From Brooklawnia sp032229645 (GTDB taxonomy: Bacteria; Actinomycetota; Actinomycetes; Propionibacteriales; Propionibacteriaceae), in NCBI GenBank assembly GCA_963722295.1, contig CAVRLB010000002.1, positions 467,545-531,544 of the forward strand: a DNA stretch of 64,000 nucleotides. The letters are read 5' to 3'. Below, piece after piece: positions 24,000 to 35,422 of the stretch. Each line of letters opens with the position of its first letter. The stretch's first letter is position 1. Below the pieces are notes generated by a model. It was given only the letters and a program-made list of their open reading frames with translations. It was not told where the DNA came from and made no database searches. Made by a program: the position numbers and the translations under genes.

Positions 24000-26900
24000 G
24001 GAAACCCGGATTCGGAGCCCAGTCACCGGCCCAGCTTCCCCAGCTCACTTCACGAGATCTGACGATCGAGGACGGATCTACTCCACCTGCTATCGCCATC
24101 TCATGCTCGAAAGGAAATGGCGAACTCGAACCAAGAACGCGGTTGACGTCTACGGCATTCGCGTCAGCTGGCACCTGTGTCTCATATACCCAGCCCCTGT
24201 GGCTCGGTGGTGACGACGCAAAGTCCACAGCAACAGACGGCTTTGTGGATGTCGACACATAAACGGACGGCGAGTTGTACGCGGCATGAGCCATAAGATC
24301 CGTCGAAGTACCACTCGGCTCAAAGCCGCTAGCGAGGATAGTGCTAGGGGGTCGACTATCTCCGCGGTAGACGGTCTGCAATTCTGGCGTGGGGTGCATT
24401 CTTCCGAGAAGATTGTTGCCCAGAGCGGTGAGACCATGACCGACGGCGCCCCGGCTCCGCCTGTCAGGCCGCCAAGTAGCCCGCTGGTGGTGGTCGCGCC
24501 GATGAAACCTTGCACGGTGTGGGGGCCGGGTCCGGTCGCATAGTGGTAGGCGCCGGTTGCCGATCCTGACGCACTCCCGGAAACGACTCCGGCCGCGACG
24601 GTGGCTTTGAGGCCGGTGAGCCCCAGCTTGCCGGCCACGCCTATCCCGGTGAAACCTCCGAGCACGCCGCTGATGACGACTTCGCCCCAGTTCACCTCGC
24701 CGGTGGTGACCTTTTGGACGATAGTGTCTGCACCGGCTGCCATCAGCATCATGCCTGCCGGGCCACCGACTCCTGTCGCCATCAACACCCCGCCAGCGAC
24801 GACCATTGCCCCGCCGATGAGATAGTCCCGGTTCTCTGAGATCCAATCGCCTGCGGCGTTCCACGCCTGCGCGAGCGGTCCTTGCAGACCATCCGCATAG
24901 GCCCCCAACTCTTCGTCGGTCACCGGACGCAGACCGAGCGGGTCCACAGCGTGCAGCGGATCATTCCCGGCATATGAGTAGGGGTTGCTGGCCCACGCGG
25001 CCCCGGTCACCGGGGCCAATGGGTCCACGCTGAGGAACCCGTGCGAGGCAGGATCGAAAACACGTGATCCCATCCATTCCAGGCCGGCGATATTCACGCT
25101 GCCATCAGCGCCGAGGGATGCGCCCGCTGTGGAACTTCCGGAGACACCAGCCAGTGTCTGCCAGGGATCTTCGTCAGCTGTCGCACGGGCTTGCCGCCAT
25201 GCTGGCTGCCGCCACTGCCCGTCGATGCCGTTGAGGCCACCCGGGCCATGGAAGACGCTAGTTCCCCCGATCGAGATCAGGCTCGGCGGGTGGCCGCGGT
25301 ATCCCAGGAAAGAGTTTTACCGTCGAGATGAGCGAGTTCGCCCAAAGCGTCCACCCATAGATCGGTATCTCGGGATTCCTCGCTATCGTGCTGCGATACC
25401 TTCGACAGCCAGCCACGCGAATCCCACCGGTAGTCGGTGACGCCCTCACCATGGGTTTTCCGGATACGGCGACCTTGCCCGTCGTAGGCATACTCGGTGC
25501 GTTCACCGTCCGAACCGCTGACGCTCAGAAGCTGCCCGGCCTCGTCGTAGCTGTACTGGCGTTCCCCTTGTGGGCCGGTCTCGCGGGCCATCCGACCGGA
25601 CGTGTCATAAGCCCAGGTGGTGATGTGGTTTTGTCCGGCCGCCTTGACGAGCTGACCCGCCTGATCGTGGGTATAGGTCACCGGCCCACCGGGACCATCA
25701 ATACGGACGATGCGTCCATCCTCGTCACGGATGATGCTGGTCGACGTGTACCGCCCTCAGATGTGGTGCGGCAATGTTCCACGACCTGGCCATCGGCGTA
25801 CTTCCAGGCCTGCAAAATATCACCGGCCCGGCTTTCACACAGTCTTCCGGACGCGTCATAGCCGAGCCCTATCTCGCCGAACACCGAGTGCACGATCCGA
25901 GTGGTGCATCCCACGGCGTCATGCTCGTAGGAGATCCGTGTGCCATCGGGTGCGACCATCGAAGTGCGCACGCCGTCCGGGTCGTATACCCAGCTACTCG
26001 TCCGGACGCCTTCGGCCGTGTGGGTGACACGTTCGATGAGGCGGCCACACCTGTCGAACCGCAAGGCGTGGGCCGCCTTCCCGCCTGGCGCGGTGTAGTC
26101 AGTGATCATCGCGGTGCGTGTCCGGGAATCACGCTCGATCGCAGTCAGCGGGCGCCCGTTCGCGCTCATCCCGATCTGGAGCCCAGCAGCGTCGTAGCAC
26201 CATTCGAGAGTGTCGCCGTCTGGGTCAGTTTGCGAAAGCTGGCGTCCAGCCGCATCGTAGCTGGCGTAGGTGGTGCGACCCAGCTGGTCAGTGGACGACG
26301 CCACCTTGTCCAAGTCCGTGTAACTACGGGTGGTGACTCCACCCGCCGGATCAATGACCCGGATCATCCGGCCCCGCGAGTCGTACTCGTAACGCGTAAC
26401 ACCGCCAAGGCTATTCCTGGCAGCTATCAATTGCCCGGCCGCATCGTAGCTGAACCTGCGTTCACCCAACCATGCGTCGTGGACGCCCACCACCCGCCCC
26501 GCCTTGTCGTAGCGGTAGCGCCGTGTCCCGAACCCCGGGATGCGTTCCCGGAGCACCCGGCCCATCGGGTCATAGTCGATCTGCGTGACCTCACCGGTGG
26601 GTGATGTGCGGGCAACAACCCGCGAATCCGGATCGTAAGAGAGAGTGGAGCGGCCACCGAGCGGATCAATAGCTGCCACGGGTCGGCCGCAGGCATCGTA
26701 CTCGTAGCGTGTAAGGCGCCCCGCCGGGCTGGTGAAAGCGATCACGCGGCCCGCCTGGTCGCGTCCAATGCGTGTGAGACCGCCGTCGGCGTCCAAGATC
26801 TCCACCACACGGCCACAGGCATCATAGGTGCAGACCTCGGTCGAGCCATCGGCTCGCTCCCGTTTGACAGGCCGCCCATACTCGTCGGTTTGAACGGTGA

Positions 26901-29514
26901 CCTCGTCGAATGCGGTGCGCAAGCTGGCCACGCCGTCGCAACGATCATGGGTGATCCCGGTTACCACACCGGTCGGGTCTACCGTGCGGGTCAACTGGCC
27001 TGTCGAATCGTATTCCCGGCTCCACGCGCCACCGGCAGGATCGGTGATCTCGAGCAATCTCGCCAGACCGTCGTGGACGAATTCCCAACCCGCCCCGTCC
27101 GGCAAGGTCACCGACGACAGATTTCCGTCCTCATCGAATTGCCTGCGAATCACCCGGCCGAGCGGATCCCTGGTAGCGACGAGTTCCCCATGCGGTCCGT
27201 ATTCGAATTCTGTTCGCGCCCCCAATGGATCGATGGTCGCCGTGATCTTGCCACCGGCACCATGCTCGAAAGCCCATATAGCGCCGTCCGCGTCCTGGCG
27301 GGAAGTCAATAGACCGGCGGCATCGTAACGATATTTGGTCGTATTGCCCGATGGGGACACCGCCTGAATGATCCGCCCTGCTGGATCATGCACAAAACGT
27401 GCGGTATCGCCGGCCATATTCGTGATCGACACCAGATCACCGAAGCCGTCGTAGCCGAAGCGCAATGCGACACCCTCGGGGTCAGCGATGCTTGTCAGCA
27501 GGCCGTCGCGCCACCCGATCTCCGTGCGGCCGCCGACCGGATCGATCATCGTTGAGGGATTGCGATCGCTGCTTGAAGCGTAGGCACATTCGGTGACCCC
27601 GCCTGAGGCCGTGACCACCGTCGTGAGCCGGTCGGATTCATCGTAGCCAAAGGTAATATCGGCGCCCTCAGGCGTGACAGTGCGGATCCTGCGGCCACGA
27701 TCATCGTAGGCGTGAACCGTGGTCTGGCCGTCACGTTGCGTGACAGAGACCAGATTCCCGTGACGATCATAGGCCATCGATTGCCGTTTGCCGTCCGCGT
27801 CGATGATGCCGACGATCCGGCCTTTACGGTCGAAGATCCAGGTATTTGCCTTCGAACCATCATGATTCGACACCGACGTGACTCTGCCGGGAAGATAGGC
27901 GAAACGCACCCGACGACCAAACGGGGTGACCTGCTCGATCACGCGACCTAGATCATCGTAAGTGTTCTCGCATTCCACCACGCCAGCGGCCGAAACGACC
28001 TGATCGATCAGCCCTTGCTCATTCCAGCGATAGCCGCGCGAGCCCGCTTCGCCGCGGGTACCAGTCAGCCGGCCGCACGAGTCATATTCGTACTCGACCC
28101 GGCGTCCATCCGAACCGGCGATATAGGCGACCCTGTCACCCAAATATTCGACCGCGATGCTGCGGCCCCGCTGGTGAAACAGCCCGGTGATTCGGCCGTC
28201 ATTACCCCGCGTCACCCGGATCCCTGCGCCTGGGCGAAGGCTCCAGCCGAGCGCACGTCCTGCGGCGTTGAATGCCCACCATGCGTCAGCATTGTTCCGC
28301 ACGACCAACAACTGGCCATCATGCCGCAGGAAAGCGGCAAGATCGGCATCGTCCTCGGCGGCAAGCCAGTAGTTCTCGCCTGCAGCGCGATCCCAGCCTG
28401 TGCCCAGCCGGGGGAAATGGATCTGTCGTCCATCAGCCATCACGAAATTGGCGCCTTCATCGGTCAGTGTCAGGCCTATATCAAGCACTGACCACCAACC
28501 AGTACCGAACGCGCCAGCACGTGAATCCAGCGAGTTGTACATACGCGTGAACGCCAGCGATACCGCCGCGCCCTCACCGAGAAGATCCACCTCGGGCTCC
28601 AAGAAATTCCCGGTGGCAGTGTTCACAGGATCATTGGAGAAACCAGTAGTAGGAGGCGTGCCGATCGCCTCAAACGGGCCAATGATGAAATCACCGCGGA
28701 GCGAATCGACTCCGGCAGAGGCCAAAGCGGCCGCAATAGACGCGTCGGACACGGTGATGACTCCCGAGCCACTTCCCGCAGCCTCAAAAGCTGAGGCGAC
28801 CGTACCCGCCCACTGAGCATCTGCCTCGTTTGCGTCCACCCAATCTTGGCAAGCCTTCGCCACCGAGTGGGCACTGAGGTCACCCCAATAACCGTTGCAG
28901 TCAGATTCGTACGTCGACAACGCATTGCTGACCGCGGTGAACGCAGGCTTAATGTCCGAATCCAAGCCACGGGTCCCTGACGCGAAGCCGCGAAGATTCT
29001 CAGGAACCGCTGAAGACGTGCCTGTTTGTGACTGACCAGAAGGGATCTCCCGGCCAGAAATGGTCACACCATCCGAGCTAAGTTTGGGCTCGGGTTCAGG
29101 TTCTGGCGGGCGCGGGTCGTCATCCGCACCAAAAGCCGACTTGATGTCCTCCCAAGCCCCCAGGAAGAAATTCTCTTCACGCCTGCGCTGGCGTTCCTCC
29201 CATGCGCGTGCTTCTTCGCGTCGCTTATCTTCCGCCCTGGCTGCGTCCCGCAGTTGGGTCGCGTAGTCGGCCACAGTGCGCAGCGCATCGGCGAGGCTAT
29301 TTGCGCTACTTCTCGCCAGATCCGCGTTCCTGGTGAAGACCTCGGCAAAATGACCTCGAAACTCCGTGCTGCCGGTCGACGCATTCGATGCACGTGACCC
29401 GCGCTGTCCTTCCAACGAAGCGGCAGCCTTGTTCGCAGCACTGATCAGCGTGTCAGCAGCGCCATAGGAATACTGAGTCGGATCGCTACCGCCGATTTTG
29501 GCCACCGCGCGCAC
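23992..29514 (-). CDS. RHS/YD-repeat polymorphic toxin with ADP-ribosyltransferase C-terminus (three frameshifts in this sequence)
   Basis: About 1840 codons once three single-base shifts (near 25752, 25288 and 24450) are bridged. The first ~110 residues are helical and WXG/LXG-like, which suggests type VII export. Next come a DUF6531 region (DPVNTATGNFLEPEVDLLG) and some 25-30 YD repeats (for example GNLVSVTQRDGQTTVHAYD). The Rhs core ends with FDPASHGFLSVDPLAP and YSYAGNDPLHAVDPLGL, followed by a hydrophobic pre-toxin region. The tip has the R-S-E triad of ADP-ribosyltransferases: VYRGDSRPP, VYVSTSTKPSVA and PFEHEMAIAGG, resembling the scabin/pierisin group. GTG 29514 with GGAAG nearby is the likely start. 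The shifts may be sequencing errors, two of them at CCCC and GGG runs, so the gene may be intact. Confidence 0.85.
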
Positions 29515-29734
29515 TCACTTCCAATTGGGCGACACAGCCAGGGCAGTGTGCCGCTTCACCGCAACGAGGAACCTCAAACCCAAAATCGGAAAGACCACCA
29601 CCAAAATCTGGGGTGCTGGGGTGCCTCCGGAAAATGCCCAGCGGCCAGCCGCCAAGCGCGCATCACTATAGCAGTCCTAGACTCCAATGCCTGGCGCTCT
29701 CGCAATTACGCCGCTGCCGGTACGATCTGTGGCA

Positions 29735-30772
29735 ATGAATCTCCTTAACGGTGTTAACCGATGCGACGGCGAGCCCGTCGATGTCGCCGCGGCGCCAGAT
29801 CCGGTGGCGGCCTTCTGGCACGCCCACCGCAACGCACGGCCGATCGCCGTACACACGTCCGGGACGACCGGCCGGCCCCGAACGATTCTGCGCAGCACCG
29901 CGTCGTGGACCGATTCTTTCGGCTTCGCCGCCGCCCGGCTGGGGCTTTCGCAGACAAGCAGATTCCACATTCCCGGGCCGCTGAGTGCGACGATGAATCT
30001 CTTTGCGGCCTGCCTCGCCGGGTTCTCGGGCGTCGACTGGTCGCCAGACCCGGCCGGAGCCACCCATTGCACGCTGACGCCGTCGGGTCTGGCGCGGGCG
30101 CTGGGCACCGGACGCCTGCGGCCCGGCCTGGTGGTGCTGGTCGCCGGCGACGGGCTGAACCGAGGGCTGCGGGACGAAGCCGTCGGGCAGGGATTGCGGA
30201 TCGAGCACTACTACGGCGCGACCGAACTTTCGCTGGTGGCCTGGGGAAGCTGCCGCGACGATCTGCGGCTCTTCGACCGGGTCGAGGCACGGATCTCGGA
30301 CGGATGCATCTGGGTGCGTTCGCCCTGGCTCTCGGATGGTCCGGCACCTGGTTCACCACCAGGACCCTGGCGACTCGCCGGCGACGGCTTCGCCAGCGTC
30401 GGCGATCGTGGCCGGCTGGACGACCACCGGCTATGCGTCGCGGGCCGGGAGGGCTCGATCACGACAGGGGGCGTCACCGTCGAACTCGCACCGCTGGCTG
30501 CGAGGTTACGCGCGGTGGCCACCGGGGAGATCCACCTGGTGGGCATCCCGCATCGGGTCGTCGGGGAGGTACTGGCCTGCGCGGTGACGCGTTCGGACGA
30601 TATCGAAACGCTGCGCTCGTGGTCACAGGCACACCTGTCTGCTGCCGAGCGTCCACGTGCCTGGGCCTGCATCGACGAGCCGCCGCTCACCGCGGCGGGC
30701 AAACTGGACACGGCGGCGCTGGCAGCGCTGATCCGCGGGCATCGCACGGCACTGGAGGACGACCGGCCATGA
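29735..30772 (+). CDS. AMP-binding acyl-CoA synthetase-like protein (short)
   Basis: 345 aa from ATG 29735. It contains AVHTSGTTGRPRTILRS, the phosphate-binding motif of the adenylate-forming superfamily, then HYYGATELSLVAWG and a C-terminal lysine region ending LTAAGKLDTAALAAL. The protein is much shorter than usual acyl-CoA ligases (about 500 aa) and lacks much of the N-terminal domain, as in some MenE-like enzymes. ATG 29735 lies eight bases after TACGAT, a -10-like hexamer, with no ribosome site, so it may be leaderless; a longer start at 29687 is possible. Its stop overlaps the thiolase ATG (ATGA). The substrate cannot be inferred. Confidence 0.75.
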   Translation: MNLLNGVNRCDGEPVDVAAAPDPVAAFWHAHRNARPIAVHTSGTTGRPRTILRSTASWTDSFGFAAARLGLSQTSRFHIPGPLSATMNLFAACLAGFSGVDWSPDPAGATHCTLTPSGLARALGTGRLRPGLVVLVAGDGLNRGLRDEAVGQGLRIEHYYGATELSLVAWGSCRDDLRLFDRVEARISDGCIWVRSPWLSDGPAPGSPPGPWRLAGDGFASVGDRGRLDDHRLCVAGREGSITTGGVTVELAPLAARLRAVATGEIHLVGIPHRVVGEVLACAVTRSDDIETLRSWSQAHLSAAERPRAWACIDEPPLTAAGKLDTAALAALIRGHRTALEDDRP

Positions 30773-31909
30773 GTAACCAACCCGTCATCATCGACGCTGT
30801 GCGCACCCCGATCGGTACCGAGCACGGGGCATTGAAGCACGCCACGGTCGACCAGCTGGTGACACCACTGATCGCCGAGTTGGCTGCCCGCTGTCCCGCC
30901 CCCGAACAGATCGAGCAGGTGATCCTCGGCAATCTGCGCGGACCGGGCGGCAACCTCGCCCGCTACTGCGCACTGGATGCGGGATTGCCGCAACGGGTGA
31001 CCGGACTGACCGTCGATCAGCAGTGCGGTGCCGGGCTGGCGGCCGTCGAGTGCGCCCGCGGCGCCCTCGCACTGAATCCCGGCTTCGTCCTCGCCGGGGG
31101 TGCGCAGTCCGCGTCCACGCAGCCGCGAACCTTCTGGCCGGATGGCTCGACCGCAGGCCCGGATGCGCTCGAGGAGTTCACCCGGGCGCCTTTCGTACCG
31201 GAGCGCTTCGACGACCCGGGTATGGGGCTGGCCGCCGACCTGGTGGCAGCCGAACACGGTATCGGTAGGCAGCGGCAGGATGCCTATGCGGCGAGGTCTC
31301 ACGAGCGGGCGGTGCGCTCGCTTGACGCCGGCGATCTTCGACGCCGAGATCGTGCCCGTCGCCGATGTCAGATCGGACGAACGGCCGCGGCGGGGATTCA
31401 CCACCGAGCGGCTGGCCCGCTTTCGTCCGATCTTCCGGGACGGCGGGACGGTGACCGCGGCGAACTCCTGCGGCGTCAACGATGGCGCCGCCATGGTGCT
31501 GATGACCGACGCCGAGACGCATGCCGGGCTGGGTCTGCCCGGGCTGCGCATCCTCGACGCGGTGACGATCGGCGGAATGCCCGCTCGTCCGGGCTTCGGG
31601 CTGGTCCCTGCGGTACGCAAGCTCTACGAGCGCACCGGACTGGGGCCCGGCGATTTCGATGCCGTCGAATGCAACGAGGCCTTCGCCGGGCAGATCCTGG
31701 CCTGCCTGGACGCGATCGGCATCCCCGATGAACGCAACTGCGTCCAAGGCGGGGCGCTCGCCCTCGGACATCCCTGGGCGGCGACCGGGGCGGTCCTGCT
31801 GACCAGACTGTTCACCCAACTGGTGCGCGAAGAACGCGGCGGCCGAGGCCTGGCTGCCATCGCCATCGCAGGCGGCATGGGGGCGGCGATCGCTGTCGAG
31901 GTCTGCTGA
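30769..31909 (+). CDS. Thiolase (acetyl-CoA acetyltransferase), one frameshift
   Basis: About 380 codons. The first part shows VIIDAVRTPIGTEHGALKHA and the nucleophile Cys86 in VDQQCGAGLAAVECARGAL. At about 31336 one extra base shifts the frame; reading on in the next frame gives FDAEIVPVADVRSDERPRRG, AANSCGVNDGAAMVLM, CNEAFAGQILACL and LALGHPWAATGAVLL, the remaining conserved thiolase motifs including the His and the GHP loop. Removing one C restores DAGDFDAEI. The downstream half is too well conserved for an old pseudogene, so an error in the sequence is plausible. Co-transcribed with the AMP-ligase upstream; direction (biosynthetic or degradative) is unknown. Confidence 0.8.
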
Positions 31910-31991
31910 GGACCCTCCAGAGGACGAGAGCCGCCCAGACCCGCGGAACCCAGCTGCCACGGTTGAGGTTTCAAGAGATACGCTATGGCCC

Positions 31992-33221
31992 GTGCCAGTA
32001 CTCGCGGTCGGGCTCAGTCATCATCAGGTGGCGACCGACGATCTCACGCAGTTCACCGCCTGCGCAGAGCAGGCGAGCGTGAGCCTGCGTGCTTCCCACG
32101 GAATCAATGGCCTGATCATGCTGGCGACCTGCAATCGATGCGAGCTCTACATCGATGCGGAGAACTTCCATCAGACCGTTCGCCTGACACGGGATCTACT
32201 GACGCAGGCGGGCGCCGGAGACCTCGTCCAGGTGATTGATGTCTATGGTCTGCGCAACGCGGTCAGGCATCTCTTCGAGGTCGCCTGCGGACTGGATTCG
32301 ATGGTCGTCGGGGAATCCGAGATCGCCGGCCAGGTGCGTTCAGCACTGCAGAGCCACACCCAGCAGGCCAGCCCCGCTCTGCATCGCCTCTTCCAGATGT
32401 CGCTTGGCACCTCGAAATCGATAGCGAACGCCACGGCTCTGGGGGCGATGGGACGCTCGGTCGCCTCGATCGCCCTCGACCTGGTGGAGACCAGACACGG
32501 TGACCTGGCCGGCCGGCAGGCGTTGCTGGTCGGAACCGGGGCCTACGCCGGGGTGGTGACCGCCGATCTGCTGCGCCGCGGCGCACAGGTCAGTGTCTAC
32601 TCGTCCTCGGGACGCGCCACCGCCTTCGCACGGACCCATCCGGTCAGTCCCGTCACCGAAGACCGGCTGCCCTCCGCGCTCGCCGACGCCCAGGTGCTGG
32701 TCGCCTGTAGTGGACGAGGTCGCCGCACCCATCGCATCACCGCTCGTCAGGTCGCAGCTGCCCGCGACGGCCTGGACGAGCTGCTGCCGGTGGTCGATCT
32801 CGCACTGGGACGCGACGTCTCGCCCGAGCTGGCCAGCACGCCGGGCATCGACCTGATCGATCTCGACGTGGTCGGCGATCATGCTCCCACCGACCATGTC
32901 GCGTCTCTCGAACATGCCAGCGAACTCATCGACGAGGCCGTCGAGAACTATCTCAGAGCCGAACGCTCCCGGTTGGCAGATCCGGCGATCCTCGCGGTGC
33001 GCGCCTACGTCAATCGGATCGTGGATCAAGAACTCGGCGCGGCCGCCGCGCACACGTCCGGAGAGCAGGACGCGGCGGTCCGCCGCTCGGTGCGGCGGGT
33101 GGCCAACGCTCTGCTTCACCAGCCGACCGTCCGTGCCGCAGCGTCGGCGCAGAACGGCGATCTCGGCGAATTCACGTCGGCACTGGAGAAGGTCTTCGGA
33201 ATCGAGGTCGACAACCAATGA
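31992..33221 (+). CDS. hemA: Glutamyl-tRNA reductase
   Basis: 409 aa with GTG start. HemA reduces glutamyl-tRNA(Glu) to glutamate-1-semialdehyde, the first step of C5 tetrapyrrole synthesis. The nucleophile is Cys47 in MLATCNRCELY, and VVGESEIAGQVRSAL is the conserved second motif (SE replaces the more usual QI spacing). A Rossmann region ALLVGTGAYAGVVTADLLRRG and a C-terminal dimerisation helix follow. No ribosome site is visible; TACGCT lies seven bases before the GTG, which fits a leaderless transcript. It heads hemA-hemC-hemD-usp-crcB-crcB-hemB-hemL, whose product feeds both heme and B12. Confidence 0.95.
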   Translation: MPVLAVGLSHHQVATDDLTQFTACAEQASVSLRASHGINGLIMLATCNRCELYIDAENFHQTVRLTRDLLTQAGAGDLVQVIDVYGLRNAVRHLFEVACGLDSMVVGESEIAGQVRSALQSHTQQASPALHRLFQMSLGTSKSIANATALGAMGRSVASIALDLVETRHGDLAGRQALLVGTGAYAGVVTADLLRRGAQVSVYSSSGRATAFARTHPVSPVTEDRLPSALADAQVLVACSGRGRRTHRITARQVAAARDGLDELLPVVDLALGRDVSPELASTPGIDLIDLDVVGDHAPTDHVASLEHASELIDEAVENYLRAERSRLADPAILAVRAYVNRIVDQELGAAAAHTSGEQDAAVRRSVRRVANALLHQPTVRAAASAQNGDLGEFTSALEKVFGIEVDNQ

Positions 33222-34129
33222 GCCAGACGCCTGCCGCTGCCCCGCTGAGGCTGGGAACCCGCGGCTCGCTGCTCGCCCGAACCCAATCCCGGCAGGTCGC
33301 CGACTCGATCACCGCAGCCACCGGCCGCGCGGTCGACCTGGTCGTCGTCCGCACCGAGGGCGACGATCTGACGGTGCCGCTGGACTCGCCGTCGCGGCCC
33401 GGCGCGTTCGCCGCGGCGTTGCGCGATGCCCTGCTGGATGGACGGATCGACATGGCCGTCCACTCGTTCAAGGATCTGCCCAGCGCGCCGTTGCCCGGGT
33501 TGACCGTGACGGCGATACCGCCGCGCGCCGATCCGCGGGATGCCTGGTGCTCGCGCGACGGCCTCGGCCTCGCCGGGCTGCCCGCCGGAGCGAAGGTCGG
33601 TACCTCCAGCCCACGCCGGGCGGCCGGGCTCAGACGGGCTCGCCCGGATCTGGAAATCGTCGCGATCAGAGGGAATGTGGACACCAGACTTCGCAAGGTC
33701 GCCGAGGCCCAGGTGGACGCCGCAGTGCTCGCCGCGGCCGGTTTGCTGCGCCTGGGACGCCAAGCGGCAATCACCGAGTTCATCGATCCCGGCGTGCTGC
33801 TGCCCGCTCCTGCCCAGGGGGCTCTCGCGGTGGAATGCCGCAGCGGCGAACTGACCGACGAGCTGGGCGCGATCGACGATGCTCGCACGAGGCTCGCGGT
33901 GACCGCCGAACGGACGATCCTGGCGGGAATCGAGGCCACCTGCACCACCGCCGTTGGCGCTCTGGCTACCTGGATTGACGAGGATCGACTCGAGCTGACC
34001 GTCGAGGTGAGCGGCCATCGTGGCATCGGCTTCGAGCGCATCTCACGGACCGGGCGTGTTGGCTCATCGAGCCACGCCACCGCGCTGGGGCTGGCAATCT
34101 GCGCCGAACTCGCCCCGAAGATGTCGTGA
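33218..34129 (+). CDS. hemC: Porphobilinogen deaminase (hydroxymethylbilane synthase)
   Basis: 303 aa; ATG overlaps the hemA stop (ATGA). It polymerises four porphobilinogens into hydroxymethylbilane. Motifs: LRLGTRGSLLARTQSRQVAD, VHSFKDLPSAPLPGL, VGTSSPRRAAGLRRARPDL, VAIRGNVDTRLRK, and PAQGALAVECR. The dipyrromethane cofactor is attached to Cys242 in EATCTTAVGA, at the expected position. Length is typical. Confidence 0.95.
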   Translation: MSQTPAAAPLRLGTRGSLLARTQSRQVADSITAATGRAVDLVVVRTEGDDLTVPLDSPSRPGAFAAALRDALLDGRIDMAVHSFKDLPSAPLPGLTVTAIPPRADPRDAWCSRDGLGLAGLPAGAKVGTSSPRRAAGLRRARPDLEIVAIRGNVDTRLRKVAEAQVDAAVLAAAGLLRLGRQAAITEFIDPGVLLPAPAQGALAVECRSGELTDELGAIDDARTRLAVTAERTILAGIEATCTTAVGALATWIDEDRLELTVEVSGHRGIGFERISRTGRVGSSSHATALGLAICAELAPKMS

Positions 34130-34139
34130 GATCGATGCC

Positions 34140-34892
34140 ATGAATCCGATCCTGCTGATCCGCCCGGACGGCAACGAGTCCGATGCCCGGGCGCTGGCCG
34201 AGGCAGGCGTCGATTCGGTGGCCGAGCCGCTGCTCGAGGTCGTCCCCGCACCTGACCCGGGCGCTGCCCGCAGACTCGCGTACCGGCTGAGCGAGGCCGA
34301 TCCGCAGACCTGGCTGATCGTCACCTCGCCGCGCACCTGGCGGCACTGGCGGACGCTGGTTCCCGAGCTCGACTCGGTGCTGACCGAGGCGCTGGCCAGG
34401 GGGCTGCAGGTGGCCGCCGTCGGCACCGCGACCGCTGCCTCGCTGCCGGCCTCGGTTGACCACACGGTCACTCCGCCGGGGATCAGCGCGGACGACCTGC
34501 TGGGCTTCCTGCTGGAACAGTCCCCCGGAACCGCGCTGCTGCCGGCGTCCGCACGGGCGCGCCGGCTGCTACCCGACGGGTTGACCGCCGCGGGCTGGCA
34601 GCTGCAGCAGGCCGCCGTCTACGACACGGTGCCGCGCCACGGCGTCCGGCTGCCCGATCCGGCCAGCCTTCGCGGGGTTCTGGTGCGTTCGCCGAGCGCG
34701 GCGTCCGCGCTGGCAGCCTTGCTGCCACAACCACGAGGCGAGTTCTCGATCTTCGCCGTGGGACCGATCACGGCGGCGCGTTGCCGCGAACTGGGTTGGC
34801 GACCGGTCGAGATCGGCGTCACGAAACCGTCGGCAGTCGCCGACGCGATCGCCCGCCATCTTCGCGGGAATGGGAGCATGCTGGAGGCATGA
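34140..34892 (+). CDS. hemD: Uroporphyrinogen-III synthase
   Basis: 250 aa. HemD inverts ring D and closes hydroxymethylbilane to uroporphyrinogen III. The family is poorly conserved in sequence; visible marks are PILLIRPDGNESDARALAEAG, WLIVTSPRTWRHW, VAAVGTATAASLP, LLPASARARRLLPDGL, VLVRSPSAASAL and FAVGPITAARCRELGW. Position directly after hemC supports the call. It starts ten bases after the hemC stop and overlaps the next gene by ATGA. No corrin methyltransferase domain is fused, unlike some actinobacterial HemD-CobA proteins. Confidence 0.9.
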   Translation: MNPILLIRPDGNESDARALAEAGVDSVAEPLLEVVPAPDPGAARRLAYRLSEADPQTWLIVTSPRTWRHWRTLVPELDSVLTEALARGLQVAAVGTATAASLPASVDHTVTPPGISADDLLGFLLEQSPGTALLPASARARRLLPDGLTAAGWQLQQAAVYDTVPRHGVRLPDPASLRGVLVRSPSAASALAALLPQPRGEFSIFAVGPITAARCRELGWRPVEIGVTKPSAVADAIARHLRGNGSMLEA

Positions 34893-35422
34893 ACACGACT
34901 CCGCAGCCGGCCATCGAGCGCATCACTCCGTTCGCGGGAAACGCCCTGGTCGTTGGCGTCGAACCGGGGCAGCCGGAGATCGTCGTCATCACCGCCGCCA
35001 AGCTTGCCGAGACCTTGCAGGCGAAGGTCTATTTCGCCTACGCCGATCCGGAACGCATCACCGAACGCGAATTCCCCGACGGCACCGTGCAACACAGCGG
35101 CCTGAATCCCGATTTCGCAGACGACGAGGTCTGGCAGCAGCGCCGTGACAAACTCATCGCTGCTCTGAACTCCGTGCTGGCCACAGGCCCCACCGAGTGG
35201 GAGTTTCGCTATCTGGCCGGACGCGCGGACCGCGCGCTGACCCATCTGGCACGGGCGGTCGACGCAAGTATGATCATCGTCGGCACCAGGCGCCCCGGCA
35301 ACAGCGGCCGCGTCAGGCGGCTGCTTGAGGGGACCCTGGGCAGGCATCTGGCCGCCCATCAGCACCGTCCGGTGCTCATCGTCCCCACTACCGTCGTCGA
35401 TTGGAAGATCCCGCTCGGATGA
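34889..35422 (+). CDS. Universal stress protein (UspA domain)
   Basis: 177 aa, a single Usp domain: NALVVGVEPGQPEIVVITAA at the start, DASMIIVGTRRPGNSGRVRR near the C-terminus, and GTLGRHLAAHQHRPVLIVP. The G-2x-G-9x-G(S/T)-type ATP-binding pattern is present in modified form. GGAGG precedes the ATG, which overlaps the hemD stop. Usp proteins modulate stress survival; why it lies in the heme operon is unclear. Confidence 0.85.
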   Translation: MNTTPQPAIERITPFAGNALVVGVEPGQPEIVVITAAKLAETLQAKVYFAYADPERITEREFPDGTVQHSGLNPDFADDEVWQQRRDKLIAALNSVLATGPTEWEFRYLAGRADRALTHLARAVDASMIIVGTRRPGNSGRVRRLLEGTLGRHLAAHQHRPVLIVPTTVVDWKIPLG

